From Candidatus Flexicrinis affinis (GTDB lineage Bacteria > Chloroflexota > Anaerolineae > Aggregatilineales > Phototrophicaceae), in NCBI GenBank assembly GCA_016716525.1, contig JADJWE010000010.1:186001-250000 (forward strand): DNA of 64,000 nt, in the 5' to 3' direction. This document shows, piece by piece, positions 51,578 through 59,258 of this stretch. Under the pieces are notes generated by a model. That model did not search any database and was not told the origin of the DNA. It saw only the letters and a list, made by a program, of their open reading frames with translations. A program made the translations under genes and the position numbers. Position 1 is the stretch's first letter; each line of letters begins with the position of its first letter.

Positions 51578-53122
51578 CTACTCGGTGACGCTGACGCCGC
51601 GCAGGTCGGTGAGGCCGGGGACAGGGTTCATGTCGAGGCCTTGCACGCGGTTGGTGACGGCGCCGAGGACGGGCGCGAAGTAGGGCACGATGATCGGGCC
51701 GCGGTCGGCGAAGATCTGGGCGATCTGCTTATAGATCTCCGCGCGGGCGGCCGGATCGGTGGTTTCGGTGGCTTGGGCGGCAAGGGCGTCGAGCTCGGCG
51801 TCGTTGAAGTTGCTCTCGTTGTAAGGTGCGCCACTGATGTACGCTTCGACGAGGTACTGCTGCGGGATGGCACGGCTCGACCATCCGGTCAGGCCGAGTT
51901 CGGCATCGAGCCACTCGTTATCGCCGTAGTAGACGCCTTCGGGCCGGACGAGCAGTTCGACATCGATGCAGGCATCCTGCCACTGCTGCTGCATGACGAC
52001 GGCGAGGTCGGGGTAGCCGAGGGCATCGACGACGTAGAAGTCGAAGCTGATGCGTTCGTCACCGGTCGCTTCGAGGATCAGCGCGCAGGCGGCGGCGGGA
52101 TCGTACGTTTCGGGGATCGGCTCGTAGAAATCGCCGTAGATCGGCCCGATCGGGTCGTTGTTGCCGACCGCGCCGAGGCCGTCGATCGCCAGCTCGTTGA
52201 GTTCCTCACGGTTGACGCCGAGCTTGAGGGCTTGACGGATTCGCGGATCTTCGCCGCGGAAGCCCTCGGCCGTGCGGATGCGGATGACCGGGTGGATGTT
52301 GGTGGCCTTGTTCAGCACGGTGATTCCGTCGGCGTTCTCGAGGGTTGAGAGCTGCGTGACCGGAATCTTGAAGATGAAATCGGCCGCGCCGCTGGTCAGC
52401 GCCTGAATCTGCGCGAGCGGGTCTTCGATGTAGACGTGGGTGACGCCGGCAAGCTGCACGGCATCCGGCTTGAAGTAGTTCGCGTTGGCGCTGAAGACGG
52501 CGCGCTCGCCGGGGAGGAACTCGGTCAGGACGAACGGACCGGTGCCGGCGAAGTTGGCGTAAGGAGCGTCGCCATCGGCCAGCACGTTCGGCGTGGCGAT
52601 GTCTTCGCTGAGGATATAGGCCAAACGCCCGCCAATACCGTATAGGAAGTCGGCATTGGGCGACTCGAGCGTGAAGGTTACGGTGTCGTCATCGACGGCT
52701 TCAATGGTGAACGCGCCGCCGCTGAGCAGGCCAAGCGCGGGCGATTCGAGGGTCTTCAGGCGCTCGAAGGTGTACACCACGTCCGAGGACGTGAACGCCG
52801 CGCCGTCGTGGAACGTGACGCCCTGCGCCAGTTCGAAGGTATAGACGAGGCCATCGTCGCTGATGGTGTAGCTGGTGGCGAGGTTGGGCGCGATCGCGTT
52901 GTCGGGCGTGACGTCGAGCAAATAGTCGTAAATGGTGCGGTTAAACAACAGTTCGGGGTCGTTCGAACCGAGGGCCGGTTCGAGATTGACCGGCGCATTG
53001 GTGGCGATAGTCAGGGTGCCGGACTGTGCGCTTGCCGGTAGGGCAATGAGCGACAGCAGCACGGCGGCAATGAGGGTCACCACGATCAGACGCGGCGCTG
53101 TGCGTGAGATGCTGAATTCCAT
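51578..53122 (-). CDS. ABC transporter substrate-binding protein, family 5 (peptide/nickel type)
   Basis: A 514-aa exported protein with a signal peptide (hydrophobic residues about 12-28, then ALPASAQS; no lipobox Cys). The SBP_bac_5 core includes GTLTIATNAPVNLEPALGSND at the N-terminus, YTFELAQGVTFHDGAAFTSSDVVYTFERLK (the family-wide FHDG..SDVVYTF motif), GTGPFVLTEF and IRQALKLGVNREELNELA. It captures peptides or related solutes for the permease encoded next. How it stays at the cell surface without a lipid anchor is unclear. ATG 53122 follows GAGGAAT. Confidence 0.92.
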   Translation of the reverse strand: MEFSISRTAPRLIVVTLIAAVLLSLIALPASAQSGTLTIATNAPVNLEPALGSNDPELLFNRTIYDYLLDVTPDNAIAPNLATSYTISDDGLVYTFELAQGVTFHDGAAFTSSDVVYTFERLKTLESPALGLLSGGAFTIEAVDDDTVTFTLESPNADFLYGIGGRLAYILSEDIATPNVLADGDAPYANFAGTGPFVLTEFLPGERAVFSANANYFKPDAVQLAGVTHVYIEDPLAQIQALTSGAADFIFKIPVTQLSTLENADGITVLNKATNIHPVIRIRTAEGFRGEDPRIRQALKLGVNREELNELAIDGLGAVGNNDPIGPIYGDFYEPIPETYDPAAACALILEATGDERISFDFYVVDALGYPDLAVVMQQQWQDACIDVELLVRPEGVYYGDNEWLDAELGLTGWSSRAIPQQYLVEAYISGAPYNESNFNDAELDALAAQATETTDPAARAEIYKQIAQIFADRGPIIVPYFAPVLGAVTNRVQGLDMNPVPGLTDLRGVSVTE

Positions 53123-53293
53123 TATTCCTCCTCAAGGGGATTGAGTGGGGGAAACGTCGACGGTGCCTATGTCCGTCAGCACGTCAGACAATTCCAAGTC
53201 TACCCGTCTTACGGATTCAAACAAGCCGCCTTTACGGGAAGGCTCGGCGGATTCTTCAAGAATACTCACGACGTGTTCTATGGTTGCGAGTGG

Positions 53294-53321
53294 TTGTGGG
53301 CATCCCGAAATGCCGTATACT
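53294..53321 (+). promoter_or_regulatory. Candidate promoter of the TIR gene cluster
   Basis: TTGTGG (53294-53299) and TATACT (53316-53321), spacer 16 bases, lie 18 bp before the first start codon of the cluster. Confidence 0.5.
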
Positions 53322-53339
53322 AATCCTGTAACGTAACGT

Positions 53340-53573
53340 GTGAGGTGCGCCGTGCTGCCGCTGTCCAAGACCCCTAACCCGAAGATCGCCGAAGAGCGTG
53401 TGCGACGCGGCTGGGCCGAGTCGGTCGAGGAGGCATTGGTCGAACTGACGCCCGAGCAGCAGCGCAACCGCGCCGAGACGATCGATCACCTCGCGCAGCA
53501 GGCGGCCGAGAATCGGGCGAACCTCAAGTCGCTGCCGCGTTCGCCGCGGCGCGCGCCTGCCCGTCAAGGATAG
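53340..53573 (+). CDS. Small charged helical protein, first gene of the TIR cluster
   Basis: 77 aa (start GTG 53340; a GTG at 53352 would also do). Almost wholly helical and charged: PKIAEERVRRGWAESVEEALVELTPEQQRNRAETIDHLAQQAAENRANLK, with a basic Pro-rich tail. No family was recognised. It ends 8 bp before the next gene and lies just after a TATACT promoter, so it opens a three-gene operon with the TIR protein. It could be an adaptor or regulator; that rests on position only. Confidence 0.55.
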   Translation: MRCAVLPLSKTPNPKIAEERVRRGWAESVEEALVELTPEQQRNRAETIDHLAQQAAENRANLKSLPRSPRRAPARQG

Positions 53574-53581
53574 CGGCAGGC

Positions 53582-54073
53582 GTGGCCGATCGACCGGACG
53601 CCGCGCGGCTGAAGCCCCCGCTTGCCACCCTGCATCGTGTGATTGCCGGCGGCGAGCTTGGCGCCGACATCACCTGTGAACCGCTCGCAGTCACCCACCC
53701 CCAACGCACGCTGCTGACGATCACCGACCGGCTGAACGGCGAAATGTACGTCGTGGCCGATGTCGAGGCGGCAAGCCGCGATGTCATCCTGCTGCTGGCG
53801 CTGACCGGCCCGCTGCACGTCGCCGCCGACGATCCGGCCTTTCTGCGTGCGCTCGAGTACTTCGCGTGGACGGCCAGCACGACCTCGATGATCCTGCGCG
53901 TGGCAGAAGATGCAGATGCCGGGACGCTTCAATTCGCGCTCGGCACGCGCTTCCGCGTGACTCAGGACGGGTTGGCCGTGACACTCGAACACAACCTCAG
54001 CCTACTGCGCGCGATTTACACCGAGCTGGGCGACAACATCGACGTCGTGCTGTACGAATGCGGATTGGATTGA
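53582..54073 (+). CDS. Unknown protein, second gene of the TIR cluster
   Basis: 163 aa, start GTG 53582. A mixed alpha/beta soluble protein without signal or membrane segment: RTLLTITDRLNGEMYVVADVE, ALEYFAWTASTTSMILRVAED, LEHNLSLLRAIYTELGDNIDVVLYE. No motif allows a family call, although the overall size suggests a small regulatory or chaperone-like fold. It ends 4 bp before the TIR gene, so the two are probably translationally coupled and may act together. Confidence 0.6.
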   Translation: MADRPDAARLKPPLATLHRVIAGGELGADITCEPLAVTHPQRTLLTITDRLNGEMYVVADVEAASRDVILLLALTGPLHVAADDPAFLRALEYFAWTASTTSMILRVAEDADAGTLQFALGTRFRVTQDGLAVTLEHNLSLLRAIYTELGDNIDVVLYECGLD

Positions 54074-54077
54074 CGAC

Positions 54078-54719
54078 ATGGCCGGACAGACCGGAATATT
54101 CATCAGCCACGCGCACGCCGATCAGGAGATCGCCGACGTGATCCGCAAGAAGCTGCGCCGGTTCTTCGCCAACGGCGTGCCGATCTTTCTGTCTCCCAAC
54201 ACCATCGCCGCGGGCAAGAACTGGCTGCCGGAGATCGAAAAGGCGCTCAAGTGCCGCGTGCTGTTGGTGTTGCTGACGCCCAATTCGTTGTCCCGGCCGT
54301 GGCTGTGGTTCGAGGTCGGCGCGTGCTGGGACGCCCACCGCAGCGACCAGACGACCATCTTGCCTGTCACCGTCGGGCTAAACGCCGAGGATATCCCCGC
54401 GCCGCTCGACCAGATTCAGACGCCCGACCTCACGACCAAAGACGGCTGCAAGGCGTTCTTCTCCAGCCTGCACGACGTGTTCGCGCCGCTGGGGATCGTC
54501 GAGGACATGCGCAACAACCAGTTCATCAAGGCGCTGCAAGCCAAGCTTAAGCCCTCGGCCGACATGCTGCCTGCGCCGGCAACCGACGCGCTGATGGAGG
54601 CGCTCGGGCATCTGCTCGAACAGGATGCGCTCAAGCACGCCGACCTGTCCGTGTTCGGCGACGCCAACCTACTCACCGCGCAGCAAATCCGCCAGCTCAA
54701 GCGCAAGTCGTCAGGTTAG
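54078..54719 (+). CDS. TIR-domain protein
   Basis: 213 aa. Residues 5-140 form a TIR domain: GIFISHAHADQEIA with Ser10, VPIFLSPNTIAAGKNW, VLLVLLTPNSLSRPWLWFEVGACWD. Glu79 in WFE lies where TIR NADases carry the catalytic Glu, and Ser70/Ser72 and Trp77 fit the SxSxW pattern before it. The remaining 70 residues are helical and unrecognised. Bacterial TIR proteins usually cleave NAD+ or make cyclic ADP-ribose signals in anti-phage defence. It is the last of three tightly packed genes. No Thoeris, CBASS or STAND partner is adjacent. ATG 54078. Confidence 0.85.
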   Translation: MAGQTGIFISHAHADQEIADVIRKKLRRFFANGVPIFLSPNTIAAGKNWLPEIEKALKCRVLLVLLTPNSLSRPWLWFEVGACWDAHRSDQTTILPVTVGLNAEDIPAPLDQIQTPDLTTKDGCKAFFSSLHDVFAPLGIVEDMRNNQFIKALQAKLKPSADMLPAPATDALMEALGHLLEQDALKHADLSVFGDANLLTAQQIRQLKRKSSG

Positions 54720-55222
54720 GCGGCGTTTCGGAGTGCAGGGATTTCTCGGTGCCGTGTCCGAAAGAAGAAGAACCACCGAGGCCACGGAGGACACAGAGCA
54801 CACAGAGGCGGTCTGTAGGGGCGACCCGCCGGGTCGCCCGCGTAAAACCTCACTCCGGGCACAGAGAATTCCCGGTGCCGTGTCCGAAAAGAGAAGAACC
54901 ACAGAGCACACAGAGAACAAAAGAGCACACAGAGGCGGTCTGTAGGGGTGACCCGGCGGGTCGCCCACTGTGATTGTTGCGCAAAATGTCGCGGTGTCGT
55001 AGGGACACGGCACTGCCGTGTCCGAGAAGAAACACGGGCACAGAGCATGCAGAGACCCTAGCGGGTCGTCCACGTAAACCCTCACCCCCGGCCCCTCTCC
55101 CTCAGGGAGAGGGGAGTTACACGACCGGACTTGCCTCACCTCAGCACCAAACTGGAGGAGGGGCCGGGGGTGAGGTTGTCTTCCTTTGCCTCATCCTTAC
55201 CCGCGCACCCAACCGCCCGAAA
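54720..55222. repeat. 503-bp repeat-rich spacer after the TIR gene
   Basis: Two related blocks contain GAGCACACAGAGGC and GTCCGAAA (around 54797 and 54922), each followed by a GTAGGGGCGACCC-type hairpin (54817-54842, 54947-54966). A GTAGGGACACGGCACTGCCG hairpin lies at 54999-55024 and CCCTCACCCC..GGAGAGGGG near 55080-55113. No gene found. Confidence 0.75.
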
Positions 55223-55732
55223 TCACCGCGCTTTGCGGCGGAAGGTCGTGAGGTGGCGCTGCGCGTCGGCCTTGTGTTTGTCGCCGGTGGCGTCGAAGCG
55301 ATCATACGCGCGTTCCATCCATTCGACGGCGTCGAGCGCGTGGCCGGCCTTGTCGTGCGCGAGTGCTATCGCATAGAGCGTCTCGCCCCGCTGGGGATCG
55401 AGCCGGTACGCCGCGTCGAGGTGTTTGAGGGCATCGTCCGCTCGGTTGTCACGCAGGGCGACCAGTCCGAGGCCGTAATGTGCCAAGACCTCACCCTGAA
55501 ACGACCGCAGCGAGCGCTCGAAATCGGCCTGCGCGAGGTCGTCGGTACCCAGTTCGTAGTACATCAGGCCGCGCGCCGCCCAATACTCTGCGTTCGACGG
55601 CAGCAGACGGATCGCCTCGTTGAGCTTCTCGACCGCGGCCTTCGGATTGTTCTTCATATACGCGGCAAGCGCGTCTTTGTACAGCAGGTCGGCGTCGTAA
55701 CGCGCCGTCAGGCGTTGACCAATCGAGGGCAT
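55223..55732 (-). CDS. TPR-repeat protein
   Basis: 169 aa consisting of about four tetratricopeptide repeats: DALAAYMKNNPKAAVEKLNEAIRLLPSNAEYWAARGLMYYELG (residues 20-62), DLAQADFERSLRSF..AHYGLGLVALRDNRADDALKHLDAAYRLDP, ETLYAIALAHDKAGHALDAVEWMERAY. These form a helical scaffold for protein-protein contacts. No signal or membrane segment, so cytoplasmic. The partner is unknown. ATG 55732. It is divergent from the esterase gene; structured repeat copy F lies between. Confidence 0.88.
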   Translation of the reverse strand: MPSIGQRLTARYDADLLYKDALAAYMKNNPKAAVEKLNEAIRLLPSNAEYWAARGLMYYELGTDDLAQADFERSLRSFQGEVLAHYGLGLVALRDNRADDALKHLDAAYRLDPQRGETLYAIALAHDKAGHALDAVEWMERAYDRFDATGDKHKADAQRHLTTFRRKAR

Positions 55733-55757
55733 CGGCGGGTTTCCTCATGACCGTACT

Positions 55758-55877
55758 TTCCCAGAGGGTTTCCACCCTCTGGACTCCCGAATCTGCAATT
55801 TGATGCAGCCTGAGGCATCAAATTGCGTGAAACGAGGTGCAGGAGTGCAAACTCCTGCCGGGGTTTGGGGCAGCGCC
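55758..55877 (+). repeat. Multi-hairpin structured repeat, copy F
   Basis: In the divergent spacer between the TPR and esterase genes. AGAGGGT..ACCCTCT (55763-55780); central arms GCAATTTGATGC (55795-55806) and complement (55815-55826); GCAGGAG-TGCAAA-CTCCTGC (55839-55858); last stem GGGGC/GCCAC partly eroded. Confidence 0.88.
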
Positions 55878-56019
55878 ACAAGACGAAGGCGCTTCAATCG
55901 ACTATCAATTATAACGTCGGTCGGAGGCTCTACGCTGAAAACGGGAGATGCCTCCTATACTGCTGATAGGCGCTGAAGAAAATGTATCCGCTGGGCTTCG
56001 GCGCGAGGAGAAACACGGG

Positions 56020-56841
56020 ATGGCAAACTGGCGTTCGTATACGCTTGCCCGCAAGGAACACACGGTCGTCGGAGAGCTGTTGATTACCGACGACGTCCAC
56101 AGCCCGCAGCGCGACAACCGGCGCAGCGTGCTGGTGTGGCTTCCGCCGACGTATCGCCTGAGCGAGCGGCGCTATCCGGTGATCTACATGCACGACGGCG
56201 ACAACCTGTTCGACGCGCATGGCAGCTACGCCGGCGAATGGGGCGTCGACGAGACGCTGACCGCACTTGCGCCGGGCGGAATCGAGGCGATCGTGGTCGG
56301 CCTGCCGAACATGGGCGAGCAGCGTTTCCTCGAATACAACCCGTTCGGCGGCGCGGGCGAAGACTATATCCGCTTCATCGTCGACACCGTTAAGCCGATG
56401 ATCGACGATGAATTCCGCACCCTGCGCGATGCCGCCCATACGTGTATCGCGGGCTCGTCCATGGGCGGCTTGATCAGCCTATTCGGTTACCTGCGGTTTC
56501 CAGAGGTTTTCCGGCTGTGCGGCGCGTTCAGCCCGGTGTTCTGGCTTGAGCACGATGCGCTGGTTCAGATGGTGTTGGCCGAGACCGCCGAGCCCGGGCG
56601 CGTATATCTGGACGTGGGCGGCAAAGAGGGCGACGTCATCATGCGGCTTGCACCTGAGATGTTCCCCACGCTCGACGACGCCCACAACGCCTACCGGGAT
56701 GGCGTGCGCCAGCTGCGCGACGGATTCAAACAGAACGGTTACGGCAAGAACCTGCTGTACCTCGAGGATCCGAACGCCGCGCACAACGAGCCGGCGTGGG
56801 CCGCGCGCTTGCCGTCTGCCTTGCGCTTTCTGCTGGGATAG
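56020..56841 (+). CDS. Esterase of the enterochelin-esterase-like (Fes/IroE) alpha/beta-hydrolase family
   Basis: 273 aa. VLVWLPPTYRLSERRYPVIYMHDGDNLFD near residues 38-66 is the family lead-in. The nucleophile elbow CIAGSSMGG near residues 148-156 gives the catalytic Ser; Asp of YLDVGGKEGD and the C-terminal His of NAAHNEPAW complete the likely triad. Relatives hydrolyse siderophore or acetylated-sugar esters; the actual substrate is unknown. No signal peptide is seen from ATG 56020, which has GAGGAG 10 bases upstream; an in-frame ATG at 55948 lacks a ribosome site. Confidence 0.88.
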   Translation: MANWRSYTLARKEHTVVGELLITDDVHSPQRDNRRSVLVWLPPTYRLSERRYPVIYMHDGDNLFDAHGSYAGEWGVDETLTALAPGGIEAIVVGLPNMGEQRFLEYNPFGGAGEDYIRFIVDTVKPMIDDEFRTLRDAAHTCIAGSSMGGLISLFGYLRFPEVFRLCGAFSPVFWLEHDALVQMVLAETAEPGRVYLDVGGKEGDVIMRLAPEMFPTLDDAHNAYRDGVRQLRDGFKQNGYGKNLLYLEDPNAAHNEPAWAARLPSALRFLLG

Positions 56842-57002
56842 GATTCGGGCTTCAGAGGGCGACCCACGAACCCTCACCCCTAACCCCTCTCCCGACCTGC
56901 GGTGCTCCCTACGGTCGTCAGGGAGAGGGGAACCTGACACGTGTGTTGTGTGCGAAGGGACACGGCACGGCCGTGTCCGGGAGAAAAGCGGGCACAAAGC
57001 CA
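56842..57002. repeat. Spacer with CCCTCACCCCTAACCC..GGGAGAGGGG and a GGACACGGC hairpin
   Basis: CCCTCACCCC near 56873 pairs broadly with AGGGAGAGGGG near 56922. GGACACGGC-AC-GGCCGTGTCC lies near 56958-56979 (GAAGGG instead of GTAGGG lead). The spacer sits between convergent genes and may terminate both. Confidence 0.6.
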
Positions 57003-58121
57003 TCAGCGCGGGACAAGCCGCCAGATTGCCCCGCCGTCGGAGTCGACGCTGCTCATGTACAGCCCGCCGTCCGGCCCCTGTGCGATGTCGATTCGGCAGC
57101 GCGCCTCGCCGAGCGGGATCTCGACCACGGCCTCGACGGCGCGCCGGTCGTCGTCCAGCGTGACCATGCGCAGCGACGGATAGCCGTCGTTCCACACGCA
57201 GAAGAACAGCTTGCCGATCCAGTCCGGCGCGGCGTCATTGTCATACACGAGGATTCCGGTCGGCGCCTCGGTCGGCGTAAAGCTAAGAAGCGGCGCGACG
57301 TAGTAGGTCATGTTGACGCCCGCGGCCGTGCCGCCACAGCGGTAATTCGCGCCGTGGCCGTAGTGGAATCCGCGCAGGATCAGGTTAATCTCATCGTCGC
57401 ACTGGTCGCCATTCTCGGTGGCGAAGATGGCCGTGCCTTCGAGGTCGAAATCGAAGTCCCACGCGTTGCGCAGGCCGTAGGCGTACACACTGCTGCCCTC
57501 GATCGGGTTGCCTGCCGCCGGCACGAGGCCGTCATCGGTGACGTCGAAGCGGTGAATCTTGCCGGGGATGACGTCGAGATCCTGCGCGTTGGCCGGGTTC
57601 TCGTAGTCGCCGACGGTCAGGTACAGCCGGCCCTCGCGGTCGAACGCGACGTGCCCGCCGTTGTGGATCAGCGGGCTGCCGACCAGCGGCACGCTGAACA
57701 TCACCTCCGGGTCGCGGCCGATGCCGTTTTCCTCGGTGAAACGCACGAGCCGATTGGCCGGATAGTCGCGCTGGGTGCCGGGGTTGGTGTGGACGACCCA
57801 GATGTGTCCGTTCTCGTCGTAGTTCGGGTCGAGTGCGATGCCGAGCATGCCGCGCTCGGCCAGCCCATCGACCGGCAGCGTGATCACCGGCTCGGGCTGG
57901 AGCACGCCGTCCGCGCTCACGACGCGCACATTGCCCGTGTTCTTCTCGGTGTAGAACAGCCGGCCATCCGGCGCGAACGCCAGCTTGACCGGATAGTTGG
58001 CGGCGATGTACCGGTCGACGGTATAGGTCACGCCGCCGGCGGTGAACGTTTGCGCGGGCTGCGCGCCGGCGAGCGCAACCGTCAGCGTGAGCAGGACAAG
58101 GAGAGCGATGGAACGGCGCAT
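57003..58121 (-). CDS. PQQ-dependent sugar (glucose/sorbosone-type) dehydrogenase, secreted
   Basis: A 372-aa six-bladed beta-propeller enzyme oxidising aldose sugars with PQQ. A signal peptide (RRSIALLVLLTLTVALAGAQ) precedes PVKLAFAPDGRLFYTEKNTGNVRV. The family motifs are ERGMLGIALDPNYDENGHIWV, then IHNGGHVAFDREGRLYLTVGDYEN with the catalytic-type His, PGKIHRFDVTDDG, AYGLRNAWDFDFD, and RCRIDIAQGPDGGLYM at the end. ATG 58121 gives a proper signal peptide; the frame is open further upstream only through repeats. No PQQ synthesis genes are in the window. Confidence 0.88.
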   Translation of the reverse strand: MRRSIALLVLLTLTVALAGAQPAQTFTAGGVTYTVDRYIAANYPVKLAFAPDGRLFYTEKNTGNVRVVSADGVLQPEPVITLPVDGLAERGMLGIALDPNYDENGHIWVVHTNPGTQRDYPANRLVRFTEENGIGRDPEVMFSVPLVGSPLIHNGGHVAFDREGRLYLTVGDYENPANAQDLDVIPGKIHRFDVTDDGLVPAAGNPIEGSSVYAYGLRNAWDFDFDLEGTAIFATENGDQCDDEINLILRGFHYGHGANYRCGGTAAGVNMTYYVAPLLSFTPTEAPTGILVYDNDAAPDWIGKLFFCVWNDGYPSLRMVTLDDDRRAVEAVVEIPLGEARCRIDIAQGPDGGLYMSSVDSDGGAIWRLVPR

Positions 58122-58332
58122 GGCGTACAGCTTTCTACGTGCAGCGCGGGGCGCTGCCCAACCCACCTCACCCCCGTCTCACTGCGTTCGACTCCCCCTC
58201 TCCAACTTGGAGAGGGGGTTGGGGGTGAGGTCATCGTCGTGCCCGATTGTACCGCAGCGGCCCGAATCGGCTTGTCAGAGCGGGCGGATGCGCGGTACAC
58301 TTCGTGCAGATTTGCACTACCGCCGGAGCTTC
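58122..58332. repeat. Divergent spacer with CCCTC/GAGGG repeat
   Basis: ACCTCACCCCCGTC and CCCTCTCCAACTTGGAGAGG near 58164-58218 form a hairpin of the window-wide family between the sugar dehydrogenase and the small membrane protein gene. Confidence 0.55.
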
Positions 58333-58575
58333 GTGGACGTGGACATTTTCACCCTCATCGTGATCATTGCGCTGATCGGCATTGACATCATCGCCGTGTA
58401 TTACATCATGCGGCTGGGCCTCAAGCACGAGGGCTTGCACGAACCGCTGAAGCCGGACGAATCGGTTGCCGTGCAGCGCCTGCGCAAGCTCAATGCCGAG
58501 CGGCTGGAGAAGATCGAAGCCGCACGCGCCAAGGCGGCCCTGCCTGCTGGTGGCGAGCCTGCGCCCGAAGCGTAA
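58333..58575 (+). CDS. Small single-pass membrane protein with helical tail
   Basis: 80 aa: one membrane helix (IFTLIVIIALIGIDIIAVYYIMRLGL, residues 5-30) and a charged helical tail (AVQRLRKLNAERLEKIEAARAKAAL) ending in a Pro/Ala-rich stretch. No family was recognised. The start is GTG 58333 with GGAG 7 bases upstream. It lies 91 bp before acpS on the same strand. Confidence 0.6.
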   Translation: MDVDIFTLIVIIALIGIDIIAVYYIMRLGLKHEGLHEPLKPDESVAVQRLRKLNAERLEKIEAARAKAALPAGGEPAPEA

Positions 58576-58666
58576 TCCGGCAGTGCCCGCCGGGGCGACT
58601 ATCCACAACAGTCCGTATGACGCAGCAGGGCGAACTGCCTGCTGCGTTTGATTCACGGAGGGCGGC

Positions 58667-59032
58667 GTGCTGCGCTGCGGAATTGACTCGATCGACATTC
58701 AGCGGATAGAGGACGGCATCGCCCGATTGGGCGAGCGCTTCCTCGATCGGTTCTTCACCGCCGCCGAGCGCGCCGAGTGCCTCGATAAGCCGCACCGCCT
58801 TGCCGCGCGGATCGCCGCCAAAGAAGCGGTCGGCAAGGCGTTCGGCACCGGCATCGGCGACGTGAGCTGGAAAGAGATCGAGATCACCAGCGACCCGCGC
58901 GGACGGCCGGTCCTCACCCTGCACGGCGCGGCCGCCAAGCTTGCTGCCGAAATGGGCCTCACGGAGTGGGACGTCAGCCTGACCCACACCGACACCACTG
59001 CCTCCGCCGTGGTGGTCGCACTTGGTCATTGA
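58667..59032 (+). CDS. acpS: Holo-[acyl-carrier-protein] synthase
   Basis: A 121-aa enzyme moving 4'-phosphopantetheine from CoA to acyl carrier protein. The N-terminal IDSIDIQRIED supplies the Mg-binding Asp; FTAAERAECLDKPHRLAARIAAKEAVGKAFGTG (residues about 30-62) is the family-defining helix with its Glu; LTHTDTTASAVVVAL is the normal end. Size is standard for group I enzymes. GTG 58667 is preceded by ACGGAGGG. It serves fatty-acid synthesis with FabI (16879). Structured repeat copy G follows. Confidence 0.93.
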   Translation: MLRCGIDSIDIQRIEDGIARLGERFLDRFFTAAERAECLDKPHRLAARIAAKEAVGKAFGTGIGDVSWKEIEITSDPRGRPVLTLHGAAAKLAAEMGLTEWDVSLTHTDTTASAVVVALGH

Positions 59033-59086
59033 GCAAACCCGCAAATCCGGGTAGCCTTCTACCAACACGTCATGGAAACGATTCAC

Positions 59087-59208
59087 TCCAAAGGGCTTGC
59101 GCCCTCTGGACTCCCAATTCTGCGATTTCGAGCCGCGCGCGGCTCGAAATCGCGAGAGATGAGGTGCAGGAGTGCAAACTCCTGCCGGGGTTTGGGGCAG
59201 CGCCCCAA
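59087..59208 (+). repeat. Multi-hairpin structured repeat, copy G
   Basis: Between acpS and the MFS gene. Stems: AGGGC-TTGC-GCCCT (59092-59105); central perfect 15-nt arms GCGATTTCGAGCCGC (59122-59136) and complement (59139-59153); GCAGGAG-TGCAAA-CTCCTGC (59166-59185); GGGGC-AGC-GCCCC (59194-59206). Confidence 0.92.
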
Positions 59209-59258
59209 CACGCCATAGCGGATACCGAGACCGTTCGTTGAACCCACAGGTCGCATAG

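Noticed and set aside
54078..54719. Thoeris or CBASS defence system
   Set aside because: The TIR gene has no adjacent SLOG/ThsA gene and no nucleotide cyclase; a known system name cannot be supported.
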